The notes under the pieces: model-generated
Databases searched by the model: none
The model's input: only the letters and a program-made list of their open reading frames with translations
Told to the model about the DNA's origin: nothing
Program-made: the position numbers and the translations under genes
Shown here: in pieces, positions 46,962-58,736 of the stretch
Position numbering within the stretch: the stretch's first letter is position 1
How the letters are laid out: each line of letters begins with the position of its first letter
Assembly: GCA_007258455.2 (NCBI GenBank)
Contig: VDFB02270651.1
Span: forward strand, 702,022,217 to 702,086,216
Source: Sequoia sempervirens
Taxonomy: Eukaryota > Streptophyta > Pinopsida > Cupressales > Cupressaceae
DNA length: 64,000 nucleotides
Reading direction: 5' to 3'

Positions 46962-49459
46962 ATGATCCAAGAACTTCAAACCAACCAATCACCTCAAATG
47001 CAACAACTCATAGCTCAAATCAAATACATCATGGCCACTTGTCAAATCCAACAAGCACATCAACAAATTTCACATCAATCCTATGTGTCACCTATATCAT
47101 CATATCAACCTCATTCATCCACATATCATGTTACCCCTTCATCAACCTATCACATGTCTTCTAATGTTAACCCTTATCCATACCAATCCACCTCTCAACA
47201 ATTATTATCCTATACAAACCCTCAATCATCAATACAACAACAAATCATATCACAACAAGTCCAAACACCATTTCAACCTCAACACATTCAACCAAAATCC
47301 TATGTGTCACCTCATCATCATGCCAACGTAGCACATCTACCTATCATGACAATGCCACATCAACATGTCCACCCATATCACAACAAGAACATAGGATCCC
47401 AAGTCCACCTTGGAAACAAAATCAAGCACCTTTATGTCTTAATGCCACCTTTGATAAGGGGAACACCAATCTAGTCCATGCACCCTTACCACTATCCAAT
47501 AAAATCCCTATCCATAAGCCACCGTGTCTGAGTCCTAATTCATTGGCCTCTTTACCTTCTAACCAATCAAACTCTTCATTACCCCCACCAACATCTAATC
47601 CTCCATCAAATCAATTCCCTACATTTAGATATTTAAAAAATAAATTGATGACATTACCTAAATCCACCCATCCACCTATAAAGTATGTGATCCAAGGGCT
47701 ACAAGCAAGGAATCAATTGTCACCATGTCATTCAACACATATACTTGAACACACAAAAGAGTCCTCGAACATCATGCTAAGTCCTTCAAGTCAACCATGT
47801 CATCCACAACCCCTTGAACCCATTCAAGAGTCTCCTGTTGTAAGTCCAAGTCACCCCCTTTCATGCTCCTATATTATTGACTATCAAGAACATCTCAAGT
47901 CTCTCCATTAGAAATCCCCTTCCACTTCCATTCAAGCAACCCAAGAGTTATACCAAGAGTCTACTCCCAAGCATGTGGAAACATCAAGCCCTAGTCCTAA
48001 TCAAGATCAAACCATCTTCATCCAATCTATCCATAATCTATATAATTTTTATGATCAAGATGATATCCATAATGATGAAGAGCCTATCCATGAGCAACTT
48101 GATCCTATACCCATCCATGAGAAAGATATTCCAAATTCACCTCCACCTAGTCCTATGCATGATCCATCAACATCCACTTCCCTTGATGAGACATATGTCT
48201 CCCAAGCACACATAGAAGATCAAACAAATACCTTGGATCTAAGTGAACACAATGCTAATCAAGATCCTAATGATCCTCCATCACCCACTATTGACCCCAT
48301 TTCAAGTCCTCCATTATATACAATTGGTTTTTCCACCCTCATTCATGAATGTTCCTCCTTAGAACAAAAACAACCATTATCTTCCCTTGCTTCATTTTCA
48401 CCATCCAATAAGGAACTTGTGTCTAGTGTTCCACCTACACCGAGTCTTGTTGTCCATTGCATACTTCAAAACATGAACCACCAAGGTAAAAGTTTAGACC
48501 TTCATGAACAATGTATTTTGGAGCCCATCCATGTCAAAGTACCTTCATGCTCTTATGGCCTTGGACATACACCCCAAGGAAACCCATTTCAAGAGGTTGG
48601 TACTTCCTCCATGCCTCCTAAGTCCACTTTCCATCAGGAAGCCTATCATACAACTAAAACATATATTTCCATCCCTCCATCATCCTACAAATGTCAAAAG
48701 CATGTGACCATAAACTTTCCACCATCAACTTTGCCACCATTGCTTCCAAATCCTAATATCCCTCCATCCACTTTGACACCATTACTCCCAACACCTAATA
48801 TTCCTACCATCCAATCCTCTTATCCATCTACCCAAAAATCCTCTAAACATCTTAATCATGACCAATCAATTCACACATTGTCTAAACATAAAGATTCCAC
48901 TCATCTCACCAAATCCAAGGGATTCCAAAATAAAAATTTGGATGCCTCTAAACATAAAGTTTAAAATTCTAAAAGTCCTAATGCCTTAGCATACAATTGC
49001 AAAATGTCAAAGCTAAGTACATCTAAAAAGATACATAAGCCCATACCTCCAAAATTAAAGGCCAAAACTAAAATGGTTTGGGTCCTTAAGCAAAAATAAA
49101 TCAAGTCAAATGAGGCATCCACATCACAAAAATCCCAACCTTCCCCTCTCATCCAAAATTCACATGCTATTCAAGAATCTCATATTCCATCCCACAAGCA
49201 AAACAAAAATCATAAAAATGTCAAGTCTATGTGGGTACCTAAAGCACTTCGTCCACCATCTCCTAAGTAAACATCTTCATTGCTTCCTACACCCTGTCCA
49301 CATCAAAAGCTTCAAAATGTGCAACCATTGGTCATGGCTCCCTTCCCTTTCACACCAATTCCACATACCTCCTTCTCTCATTATCCCACATATCTCCCCC
49401 ACCATCTTCCTATGGTTCCTTACTTTTGGCTAAGCCTCCCCATTCATCTTTTTGCATAA
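46962..49459 (+). pseudogene. Pro/Ser/His/Gln-rich frame of a non-autonomous element
   Basis: This is a low-complexity protein of unknown function. The first part (46962-47474) is rich in Gln, Ser, His and Tyr. A frameshift near 47500 leads to a second frame, 47543-48964, with a stop only at 47909. It is rich in Pro, Ser, Thr and His, with an acidic patch (YDQDDIHNDEEPIHEQ, about 48050-48100) and PPSTLPPLLPNPNIPPSTL repeats (about 48720-48800). Past stops at 48962, 49097 and 49267 a Lys-rich tail contains two WV-x-K words (KMVWVLKQK, SMWVPKALRPP). No RT, protease or zinc knuckle is visible. A polypurine tract and LTR start lie downstream at 51434-51448, so I take it as the internal gene of an LTR element. 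Confidence 0.45.
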
Positions 49460-50328
49460 GTCCCACATATAATCCCTATCATCTTCCCTACATAATCTGC
49501 ATCATAATCCATTATTTTCCTCCATAATCCACATCATAATCCATCATCTACCTACTCCATCTCCCTTTCATGTCATCCCTTACTAAAATCTATGAGCATA
49601 ATTACATTTGATATGGTCCATGCAATGACATCCATCCCTAGTGGGACTACCACCTTTCGTGGAACTAGAAACTTGAGTCCCTTCTATCCATATTCCCCTT
49701 CTTCTATCTAGAAAGTTAAAAAAAAAAAAAAAGAGTAAAGAGAAATCCCTTCATCCAATGGTGAAAACCTAGTAAACAGGCGCCCTAGATAAGTATCGCG
49801 ATGAAAACTTGGCAAACAAGCATCATGTGTAGGTTGATCTTCTATGTCACTTACACTTGGTGGCAAAATGTCTTATCTATCTGACCTATCATTTTCATGT
49901 CATATCATTTCCATCCTACCTACCATCTTAGCCATCATACATACCTATCATTTTGAGTCCACTTATCCACTCTTCTCCTTTTTGATATTGATCAAGATAT
50001 AGGGGAAAAAGGTTGAAACATGCTTGGGTATCTCTTGACATAACTCATCCTATCTAAACCAATCATGTCATTATCTTGTTGTCATACATTTTGTCCAGAA
50101 AAATACTAAGTCTTGTACCTAGAATGGGGCATGTTATTCCTATGCAACATAGTCTTTGTAGATCACATCCTTGCTCTCTTATGATGCATACATCCATACC
50201 ATCCATTTATCTATCATGAGCCTTTTATCCCTTATCCCATCACTCACCCTTGCACCTAGACTTGGTTTTCCCCTTGTCATTGGTATCTAGCACAAAGGCT
50301 ACTCAAATTTTCATCCTTTGACACCTAA

Positions 50329-50500
50329 AAACATTTCAAAAGTCCAAAAAAATCAAAACATTTCAAAAGTCCAAAAAAATCAAAACTTTCAAAAGTCCAA
50401 AAATCAAAATATTTCAAAAGTCCAAAAAATTCAAAACATTTCAAAAAGCCAAAAAAATCATAAAATGTCAAAAATCTAAAAAAATCAAATAGCCAACAAA
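50329..50500. repeat. Tandem repeat, ~24-27-bp unit
   Basis: The unit AAAACATTTCAAAAGTCCAA followed by a short A-rich end is repeated about seven times with small changes. Its minus-strand reading gives a spurious FGLLKCFDF-type repetitive frame. Confidence 0.85.
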
Positions 50501-50624
50501 AATCCAAGCAATAATCCAAATGAAAGTTAATCCTTAATCCATAGCAATCAAGTCAATCAATCTTGTCAAATTATCCAATCACATCATTTGGTCTTCATCT
50601 TAATTTTGTTGTAAACCCAATCAA

Positions 50625-50810
50625 CCAAAGTCAATCAATCAATTATCATCATCCTTGTGTTGATCTAGGGATATGTCATTCCCTACAATGACAACACTAT
50701 CATCATCAATCAAAGTCACTCAATCAATTATCAATCATCCTTGTGTTGATCTAGGGATATGTCGTTCCCTGCAATGACAACACTATCATCATCAATCAAT
50801 CCATCAATCA
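50625..50810. repeat. Tandem duplication, 86-bp unit
   Basis: TTGTGTTGATCTAGGGATAT with following sequence occurs at 50655 and again at 50741. Both units are flanked by CAATCAATTATCA and nearly identical. Confidence 0.85.
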
Positions 50811-51433
50811 ACAATTTATAGCTTGACATGGGCACTACCTTGTTTATTTTTGTATTATTTGTGCATGCTTGCTTGCTTTCTTGCTTGTGTGTGTCATCAT
50901 TTTATCTTACATATTTGTATCAAATCCATATCATTCCAGCTAATATTCATATCTTGTACATGTTGGAATATATTTTTGCACCATCCTTTGCATCTAAGGT
51001 CATATCATACCTTTTGTGCATTAGGACTTTAATGCTCTAAGTTTACTTCCTCATATGTCTAGACAAGATTGTATTACGCTGGGGCATGAGACACATAGTC
51101 ACCTTGGCCCTTATATCTTGGTGCATAATGTCTAGTGCTATATCAAACATCATGGTTGCTCACCTTCATTGCAACATAACATATCATTCATCTTATCCCT
51201 CCTTGATCATTTCATTTCATTTCGAGAGCCTACCCATGTTTATCCAACTTGCCTATCCTCTCGAGGGGGCATCATCATTCCATCATTATCCAATTCTTAT
51301 ATCATTATCATCCCATCATCATATTTCATCATTATCCTATCTTTCCTTCATCATCCATTTTCTTTTGTCCATATCTTAGCTTCTTTGAAATGATGTCACT
51401 TGACATAGATCTCATCATCTTGAACATCATCTC

Positions 51434-51447
51434 AAAGAGGGGAAAAA
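51434..51447 (+). other. Polypurine tract of the plus-strand element
   Basis: AAAGAGGGGAAAAA stands directly before an LTR start (TCTAGACACC, presumably from TGTAGACACC). It is nearly identical to the tract at 44692-44705 on the other strand. Confidence 0.65.
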
Positions 51448-51512
51448 TCTAGACACCTAAAAATGTCCTCTTATGATACCTTGTCACAACATCACATCAT
51501 TTAGACACCATG
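51448..51512 (+). repeat. Start of host LTR, interrupted by element T
   Basis: TCTAGACACCTAAAAATG opens the LTR, which is cut at 51512 by the insertion of the giant-LTR element and resumes at 63296. Confidence 0.6.
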
Positions 51513-51952
51513 TGTAATACCCCTCATACTGTTTAGACTTATTAATTTCTATATGTTAACTTGATACGCTGATACTATGATGATACTCTATGTGTTGTTG
51601 GATGTGACATTTATGTGGTTTTGATTGATGCTTTGTGTTGTGATGATGATTGACTCATCGATCTGGTGTGTGCAGATGTGTAGTTTAGTTGTTTGCTTCT
51701 TGTGACATTATTAGTATGATTTATGATACTTTGTGTGTTGTTTGGATTATTTGTTTATTTAAATGATTTGTCATTAATGTTTATATGTCAATGTGATGAT
51801 TTTAAGGTGATGTTATTTAATTCAGTATTAATATATGATGCAATTGTTTAATAATTAGTTATGATGCAGTAGTTTAATATCATGTTATCTTATGTCATTT
51901 TGGTTAGAAATGTTAGCTCATTATTGATATTATAATTGTTAGAATAGATTAG

Positions 51953-52015
51953 GTGAGAGGATAGTGTAGCATCACTCGTTCACGAGTGCCCTGCTACACT
52001 ACAATTCCTTCTCAC
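51953..52015 (+). other. Nested hairpin in the 5' LTR of element T
   Basis: Arms AGTGTAGCA (51963-51971) and TGCTACACT (51992-52000) pair perfectly. Inside them CACTCG-TTCA-CGAGTG (51973-51988) forms a second stem. An outer GTGAGAGG / CCTTCTCAC pairing is imperfect. The copy in the 3' LTR (58548-58600) has one wobble and one mismatch. Confidence 0.75.
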
Positions 52016-54133
52016 GATAGGATGTTTGATTATATATATATATATATATACATGTACTACTTGACGTTTATTTGGATGCAGGATTGCAGGAATAAGTCTC
52101 GATTCCACCTGCTTCGGTAGGACAGGGCGAGCAATAAATTAACCCAATGGGTAAAAGTTGAAAAAAGGGAGTAGGTTTGGAAGTGTCCCCATCCCAAGTC
52201 CGTCGTCTGTTGTGAGTCGTTGTGTTATGACTGAAGTTTTGTCTTTGCCTTGTATGTAGTTTCTCTATTGAGTATTTATTTTATTCTTGGTTAGTGTTTA
52301 ATTAATTAATCGTATTGCATAAAATAATTAATTAATGTTGCATTGTTATTTGATTTAATTGAGAGTTAGAAAAATGTTAAAATTAAATTTGTAATAAATT
52401 AAAAGTGATTTAATTAATTTAAAAGTGCAAATAATTATAATTAAATTAATATTGTTGAGAGCAATTAAATATTATTTTTTATTAATATTAAATTAGGAAA
52501 TTATGTGAAGATAATATCTAAATTTAAATAAATTATTTCAATTAAAATTTTAGATAAATGTGAGCTTTTAAAAGCTGAAAAAGGACCAATAAGGAAATAG
52601 GCTTTTTGGAAAAGAAAGCGGAAAAAGATTTATTGATTTTAATTAGTGATTTATTATTTTTATGAGGAAAATGATTCACGCACAAGTTTTTTTTGGCTCT
52701 GTGTTTTAGATCTAGAAAAGAAAAATAAGAAAGATAGTTTGGCAGTTTTGAGGTTTTCTTCTGGGTAAAAATTATTGTGAGTTTGAAAAGGAAATATTAT
52801 TCAGTAGAACATTGAAGGAGAAGATCGAGAAAAGGGAGCGGCAAGAGGAGATCTGAGAGGAGGTTAGAAGGGATTCTTCAGCAAGGGAAAGGATTCCAGG
52901 TTTTCCTCTTTTATGTTAATTTTATTTTACTGTTCTATAAACAGAATATGGTATGTTGTGTCTGAAAATCTATTTCTTTATTTCTTTTGGAAATGGTTTT
53001 GGTTGAAGACTTATTTGTGTTTAAAATTCATGAATCTTCTATAGAAAATTTTAGTAGAAACCCTTTTGAAACTCTTCAACATAGTTAGTAGGGAAAATTA
53101 GTGTGGTTGAAATATAAAAAATCATTTCTGATTGAAAATCAAATTTTCATGTTAGATCTATATTAATTTATAAAAAAAATCTGTTGTTAGATTGTGATTC
53201 TAAATCTCTGATTAAATATATAAATTTTATGTATATCTATGCAAAATTATATATACAGATATTATTATTTGATTGAATCATTGGAATGGATATCTTTATA
53301 AATTTTATTTATTGGGAGATTTTCGTTTCTAAAAAAAATATTAAATACAATATATTTAATTAATTACTGGTGATGTTCATATTCATCTGTATTTTCATGT
53401 GAAGTAAGTTTTAATATAAAATATGCTTTAATATATATATATATATATTTATACTGGTGTGTTCTTGTTTTCTGTGTTTGAAAATGAATAAAAATAAAGA
53501 TTTAAACAAAAAAAATATTGCCAGTGCTTCGAAATTCGTGTTATGCTTTATTTGTATCTAAAATAAAATAATATATATATATTTATGTATGTACTGGTTA
53601 TGTTCTGGTAATACCCAAGTTGAAGAACGAAATTTCGTATATAAAAATCACAGTAAAAACAGTAGACATTTATAAAATATTTGTATTCGTTTCTGGGAAT
53701 TCGAAATCTTTTTTTAAAAAAAGTTTTTTTTGGTTTACGAAATAAAATAAATAAAACTAAAAATAAATTATAAATAAATAAATAAATAATAGTTTTGGGG
53801 GAGTGGACGACCGCAGCCATACCACCCACCCGGACTGCGCATAGTCCACGGACTGCGCACAACAGTCTGAACTACGCACAGCAGTCCTGACTGCTGTACG
53901 CAGTCACATGGACTGCGGCCTCCCTTGGGAGGTGCGCAGTACCTCGGACTGCGGTGGTTGTTTTGTTTAAAAAAACAAATTTAAACTTTAAATATATTTA
54001 TTGTTTTTAATTATTTATTTCGAATGTTGTTTCATTCGAATTTAGCTTTTAAATGTAAATTTATATATATTAATATATATGGTAATATATATATATTATA
54101 TATATTATTTAATATATAGTTATTATATATTAC

Positions 54134-54138
<5 letters not shown>

Positions 54139-54225
<87 letters not shown>
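54139..54225. repeat. (TA)n microsatellite, 5' LTR of element T
   Basis: 87 bp of pure TA; the equivalent tract in the other LTR (60953-60986) is 34 bp. Confidence 0.95.
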
Positions 54226-54228
<3 letters not shown>

Positions 54229-56533
54229 ATGGGTTTTAAATTATTATTATTATTTATATATATATATATATATATATATTATTTGAAAATGACTTAGTTG
54301 AATTTGATTTAAGAATATATCTATAGATCTATAATACAATTTTTATTTAATATGGTTTTATATAGATAATTAATATATTTAATAATTTTCTAAAATGATA
54401 TTTAGTGAATTTTGTAACATATTTTTATAAAGTGATTTAACTCATTGGTTTATTTTATAATTATATATGAAGGGATATGTTGTGCTCGTGAAGTAAAAAT
54501 ATAATTTTGAGAAAATTATAATTAATTTTGAACTTCGAAATAAATCGAATAGTTAAAGTGAAAAGGTATGATGTTATAATATAATTGTGCGAATTTGAAT
54601 TTAATAGTGTGTATTGTTTTGAATTGAATAATCTTGTATTGTGGACTTAGTTGTTTGATGAAATTATTGAGTTTGGAAATATTTCTTTTTGGAGTTGTTC
54701 TTAAGTAATTGTTTTTTGGGGGTTATTCGTTAAGTTGTTGTGGTACTCTCTTCTTGGTTTAAATGTGTCGTATGGGAAAACCCTAGGTTGACCTTATCTT
54801 TCATAAGAGTTTATGTTATTGTTAAGGACTTTCAGAGATGGAATGTTTTTCTATCATGTTCTTTTATTCTCCTTGTCGGGCAATTAGGGTTAAGGGTTTA
54901 TGTAAGACTTCTAGAGAAGTTTTCTAGAGTGGGATGTTTGGTGTGGGGGTTCTTTTTGTGAATCGCCTTGATGTATTGTACTATGATGTGGTACCCGGTT
55001 TCCATGAACGGGGATTTGTGCCTCCTAGGAAGTAGGAGTGGGTAATGAGATTTGTACCTCCTTTGGAAGGAGTGTGAATTCGTATTGGTTTCCTCCAGTG
55101 TTTGGAGTGAGTTTCCTTGTTTTGTTTCCTTCTTAGATTGGAGAGTTTGTGATGTCTAGTTGCCTATTATGGTATTGTACCTTGTGTGTTGTTGATAGGA
55201 GAGTGGCTCTTTGTGGGGGTCCGGCACACAAAGGGGCGCCAGGGTAACCTACCTAGAATTTAATTAAGTGATAATCTAAATGAATTAATGGGGGGGCTTT
55301 CACACTAATAAAGATAAAGGATGTCTCTCTCGTGAAGCAAGTGTATGATAAGGCTCGAGATGAGATGTGACACATAGTTTTGCGTGAGGGTCCGGCGGCC
55401 AGTAGAGGCAAGCCAGGGTAACCCAGGATGGGGGTCTGGTAGCCTAGGAAGGTTGAGCCAGGGTAACTCATGGAAATTTATGCATGACACTCTTCCTATG
55501 TCAACGGTTAGCCAGTTATTGTGCGAAGTTCATGATCTTTGTTCTATGGAAGCATTGTAACCTCGTGTTACGTGACTTTGTGATTGTAGTTGTGAAGCAA
55601 TATTGTGATTGTAGTGGTTAAGTGCCTTATTGTTTTCTCTTTGGTCATTGTTGGATGAGGTCTTTGTTATTATGCCTTGAGTTCATTGAAGTTGTGCGTG
55701 TGAGTAGTTGTTATTTGGGAAGGTGTTTTATTGTTATGTTTAGAAGTGATTTGTTGATGTGCCTCTTGGAATGGTTGTCGTGAGTTTTCTAGGTGGTCTT
55801 GATGTTATGTGTTTGTTGGGAGTTAGTCTTTGTTATTGTTAGGCGTACTTGGTCGGGGACCCTTCCTTGTCTACTCTCAGCACGGGGGTGGTTGGGTGGA
55901 ACGTGCTTCGCACCCCATTGGGTTCCCTCTTCTGTTGCAGATGTATCTTTTGCTTGCAGGTTTTGGCGGATGTTGATGATCCAGTGTTCTTATGTACCAG
56001 ATAGATGTATATACTTCATATGTAATGTATTCATTGATGTATTGTCTCCCACGTGTGTTGGGATGACCTTGTTGTAAATTGTATATGTGATTATTGAGGT
56101 TGTATTTTCAGTCAATTGTATTCTTCTATCATTGGGATGTAATAATTATTCAAGCCATGTATTTATTCAGGATCATTTGATATAGTTGGTTATGATGAGT
56201 TGCATCTATCGAAATATGTAACACTTTATATCTTTATAATTCCATGTATTGTCATATGTGCTTATGTTATTAATATGGATATAGTTGATGGATATTTTAA
56301 ATGATGAATGGGAATGAATAGATTTACATAGTAGATTAATTATTGTTATCTCATTATCGTTGTTATGGGTTAGTGTAGTCATGTCACTTCGTGTACCCCA
56401 TTGGAACTAGTTGTGCCTCATAATACATTGTTATGTTATAATACTTAAGTATGTTATTATATTCTTTAAAAAAAAATAAATTGTTCCATTGTTATTACTT
56501 CCTTTGGGGTTCGCACGGCAGGGCGTGACAGCT

Positions 56534-56545
56534 TGGTATCAGAGC
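56534..56545 (+). other. Primer-binding site (initiator Met tRNA) of element T
   Basis: TGGTATCAGAGC is intact, three bases inside the 5' LTR end. Confidence 0.95.
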
Positions 56546-56650
56546 ACAAGTTTAAACACTGGGCACTTTGGGACCCATTAGGTTGTTAGCTATTTAGAGT
56601 TTTTATTTGTGTACCTTGTCTTATGTTGTGGTGTGTATCTTTTCAGGATC

Positions 56651-57990
56651 ATGCCACCTAAGCGGGGTCGTAGGGGTTGTGGTCATGTAGGTGGTTGAGG
56701 AGGTAATCAACATTATACACCTCCATTGTTTCTCATGTTTCTGATCATGTGGATCATCAAGCTTCTCATTTTGTGCCAGAGGTTAGTGTTCAGCATCAGG
56801 ATCAACCAGGGATTGGTGATGCTCAGTTGCATCATTTGCTTGAGGAGACTCTTGCTCGTTTGGGGCCTATGCCGGATAGGGATCAGGAAGTTGTAGGAGA
56901 GAGAGATCGGGTTTCAGCTCCATCTAAGGCAGACATGGCTACTCACATGAGAGATCTCCTTAGAGCTCGTCCACCCACTTTTGATGGTATGGGCAGTGGT
57001 TCAGAGGCTAAGACTTGGTTGTTTGATTTGAATAGGTGCTTTTCCATGCATCCGTATGGTAGCAACACCAAGGCTAGGTGTGCGATCATGCATTTGAGGG
57101 ATTTCACATCTACTTGGTGGAGGTTGGAGGAGCAGAAGCTCCATTTGGATATTGGCACTATATCTTGGGAGTTGTTCCTAGAGCGGTTCAAAGCTTGATT
57201 CCTTTCTGATCATTGGCGTCAGTGCCATGGAGATGAGTTTCATGCTCTACGACAGATGGATATGATAGTGGATCAGTATGAGCATCACTTCTTCGAGCTC
57301 AAACAGTTTGCAGGCATAGGTGATGATGAGGGTATGTTAGTACAACATTTCATTAGGGGTTTAAACCCCCAGATCAGTGGTGATGTTCAAGTATTTGAGC
57401 TAAAGACCATGGAGGTGGCTGTAGATAAAGCTCACATTGTTGAGGAGAATTTAGCTTTGGCTTTAGGTGGTCAGGTGGGAGTTCAGTTTGGTGGTGCACC
57501 TTCTTATGGTGTTGGTTCTCAGAGTGGCCGATCTCAGGCTACAGGGTTTTCTAGAGGACATCAGTTACCCGCTAAAGGTGGACAACAACAGCCTTCACAA
57601 TCTAGGCAACATAATTCTCAGTCCCAACCTGATAGAAGTTGGAGGCAGAAGAAGAGGGATAGTAGTTGGTTACAAGCTCATCGTGATCGTGTTGATCAGC
57701 CTACTTAGAGTTCTCAGTCGGTGTTCGATGGAGGTGGTTTCTCACGATTTAGTGGAGCTCCAGCTGTGCAGGGTCTCAGCAGAGGGACAAGATGTTTCTC
57801 TTGTGGTCAGCAGGGCCACTTTGCTCGTGAGTGTCCTCAACAGAACAATTCTGGTTGTAGTCAGAGGCCGGCAGTTTTAGAGCCACAGTAGGAGATGCAG
57901 ATCGATCACATAGGGCATTCACTGCGGTGGATATCCGTCAGGTCGAGCATCTGGGTGCAGTTCATCCTTCAGTTTCAGGAGTTGATCCTC
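56651..57990 (+). pseudogene. Gag of element T (Ty3/gypsy type), interrupted
   Basis: This is the structural protein for particles and RNA packaging. ATG 56651 starts MPPKRGRRG, a typical basic gypsy Gag start. A TGA at 56696 and a frameshift near 56730 lead to the main frame from 56749. The Retrotrans_gag domain spans about 56950-57470: RARPPTFDG, WLFDLNRCF, TSTWWRLEEQ, WELFLERFKA, then FLSDHW. A TGA at 57196 replaces the usual Arg there. YEHHFFELKQFA and HFIRGLNPQI follow. A Gln/Ser/Gly-rich linker leads to a zinc knuckle, CFSCGQQGHFAREC (57791-57832). Stops also stand at 57706 and 57888. AFTAVDIRQVEHLG after the knuckle (about 57917-57960) resembles the gag-protease junction, after which pol is simply missing. 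The few defects fit a young but dead copy. Confidence 0.88.
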
Positions 57991-58082
57991 ACAGATCAAG
58001 GTTTTGAGTCAGTTAGTGTTTAATTGGTTTTGTGGGAGTTCCATCCCTATTTTGTTTAATGGCTTCCAGGAGTAAGCCATGT

Positions 58083-58097
58083 CCTAGGGGGGGAGGA
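58083..58097 (+). other. Polypurine tract of element T
   Basis: AGGGGGGGAGGA lies directly before the 3' LTR start TGTAATACC. Confidence 0.85.
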
Positions 58098-58613
58098 TGT
58101 AATACCCCTCATATTGTTTAGACTTATTAATTTCTATATGTTAACTTGATACGCTGATACTATGATGATACTCTATGTGTTGTTGGATGTGACATTTATG
58201 TGGTTTTGATTGATGCTTTGTGTTGTGATGATGATTGACTCATCGATATGGTGTGTGCAGATGTGTAGTTTAGTTGTTTGCTTCTTGTGACATTATTAGT
58301 ATGATTTATGATACTTTGTGTGTTGTTTGGATTATTTGTTTATTTAAATGATTTGTCATTAATGTTTATATGTCAATGTGATGATTTTAAGGTGATGTTA
58401 TTTAATTCAGTATTAATATATGATGCAATTGTTTAATAATTAGTTATGATGCAGTAGTTTAATATCATGTTATCTTATGTCATTTTGGTTAGAAATGTTA
58501 GCTCATTATTGATATTATAATTGTTAGAATAGATTAGGTGAGAGGACAGTGTAGCATCACTCGTTCATGAGTGCCCTACTACACTGCAATTCCTTCTCAC
58601 GATAGGATGTTTG

Positions 58614-58736
<123 letters not shown>

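Larger units (their letters stand above)
49460..51433. other. G-poor noncoding DNA, 3' internal region
   Basis: The strand remains very poor in G. It holds two local tandem repeats, listed separately, and no supported gene. Confidence 0.5.
51513..56530 (+). repeat. 5' LTR of element T (5,018 bp)
   Basis: Bounded by TGTAATACCCC and GGGCGTGACA, next to the primer-binding site. It contains a long hairpin (51953-52015), (TA)n runs at 52031-52050 and 54139-54225, a GC-rich GGACTGCG-repeat block (53801-53917) and three GGGTCCGGC...CCAGGGTAAC phrases (55214-55470). Small open frames inside, such as 55793-56077, recur in the other LTR but have no recognisable product. Confidence 0.92.

Noticed and set aside
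50325..50519. CRISPR-like array of short repeats
   Set aside because: Units are directly adjacent without unique spacers and vary in length; it is a simple tandem repeat in plant DNA.
55793..56077. 94-codon frame conserved in both giant LTRs (also 62557-62841)
   Set aside because: Conservation is explained by the recent common origin of the LTRs; it has no domain and no reason to be translated.
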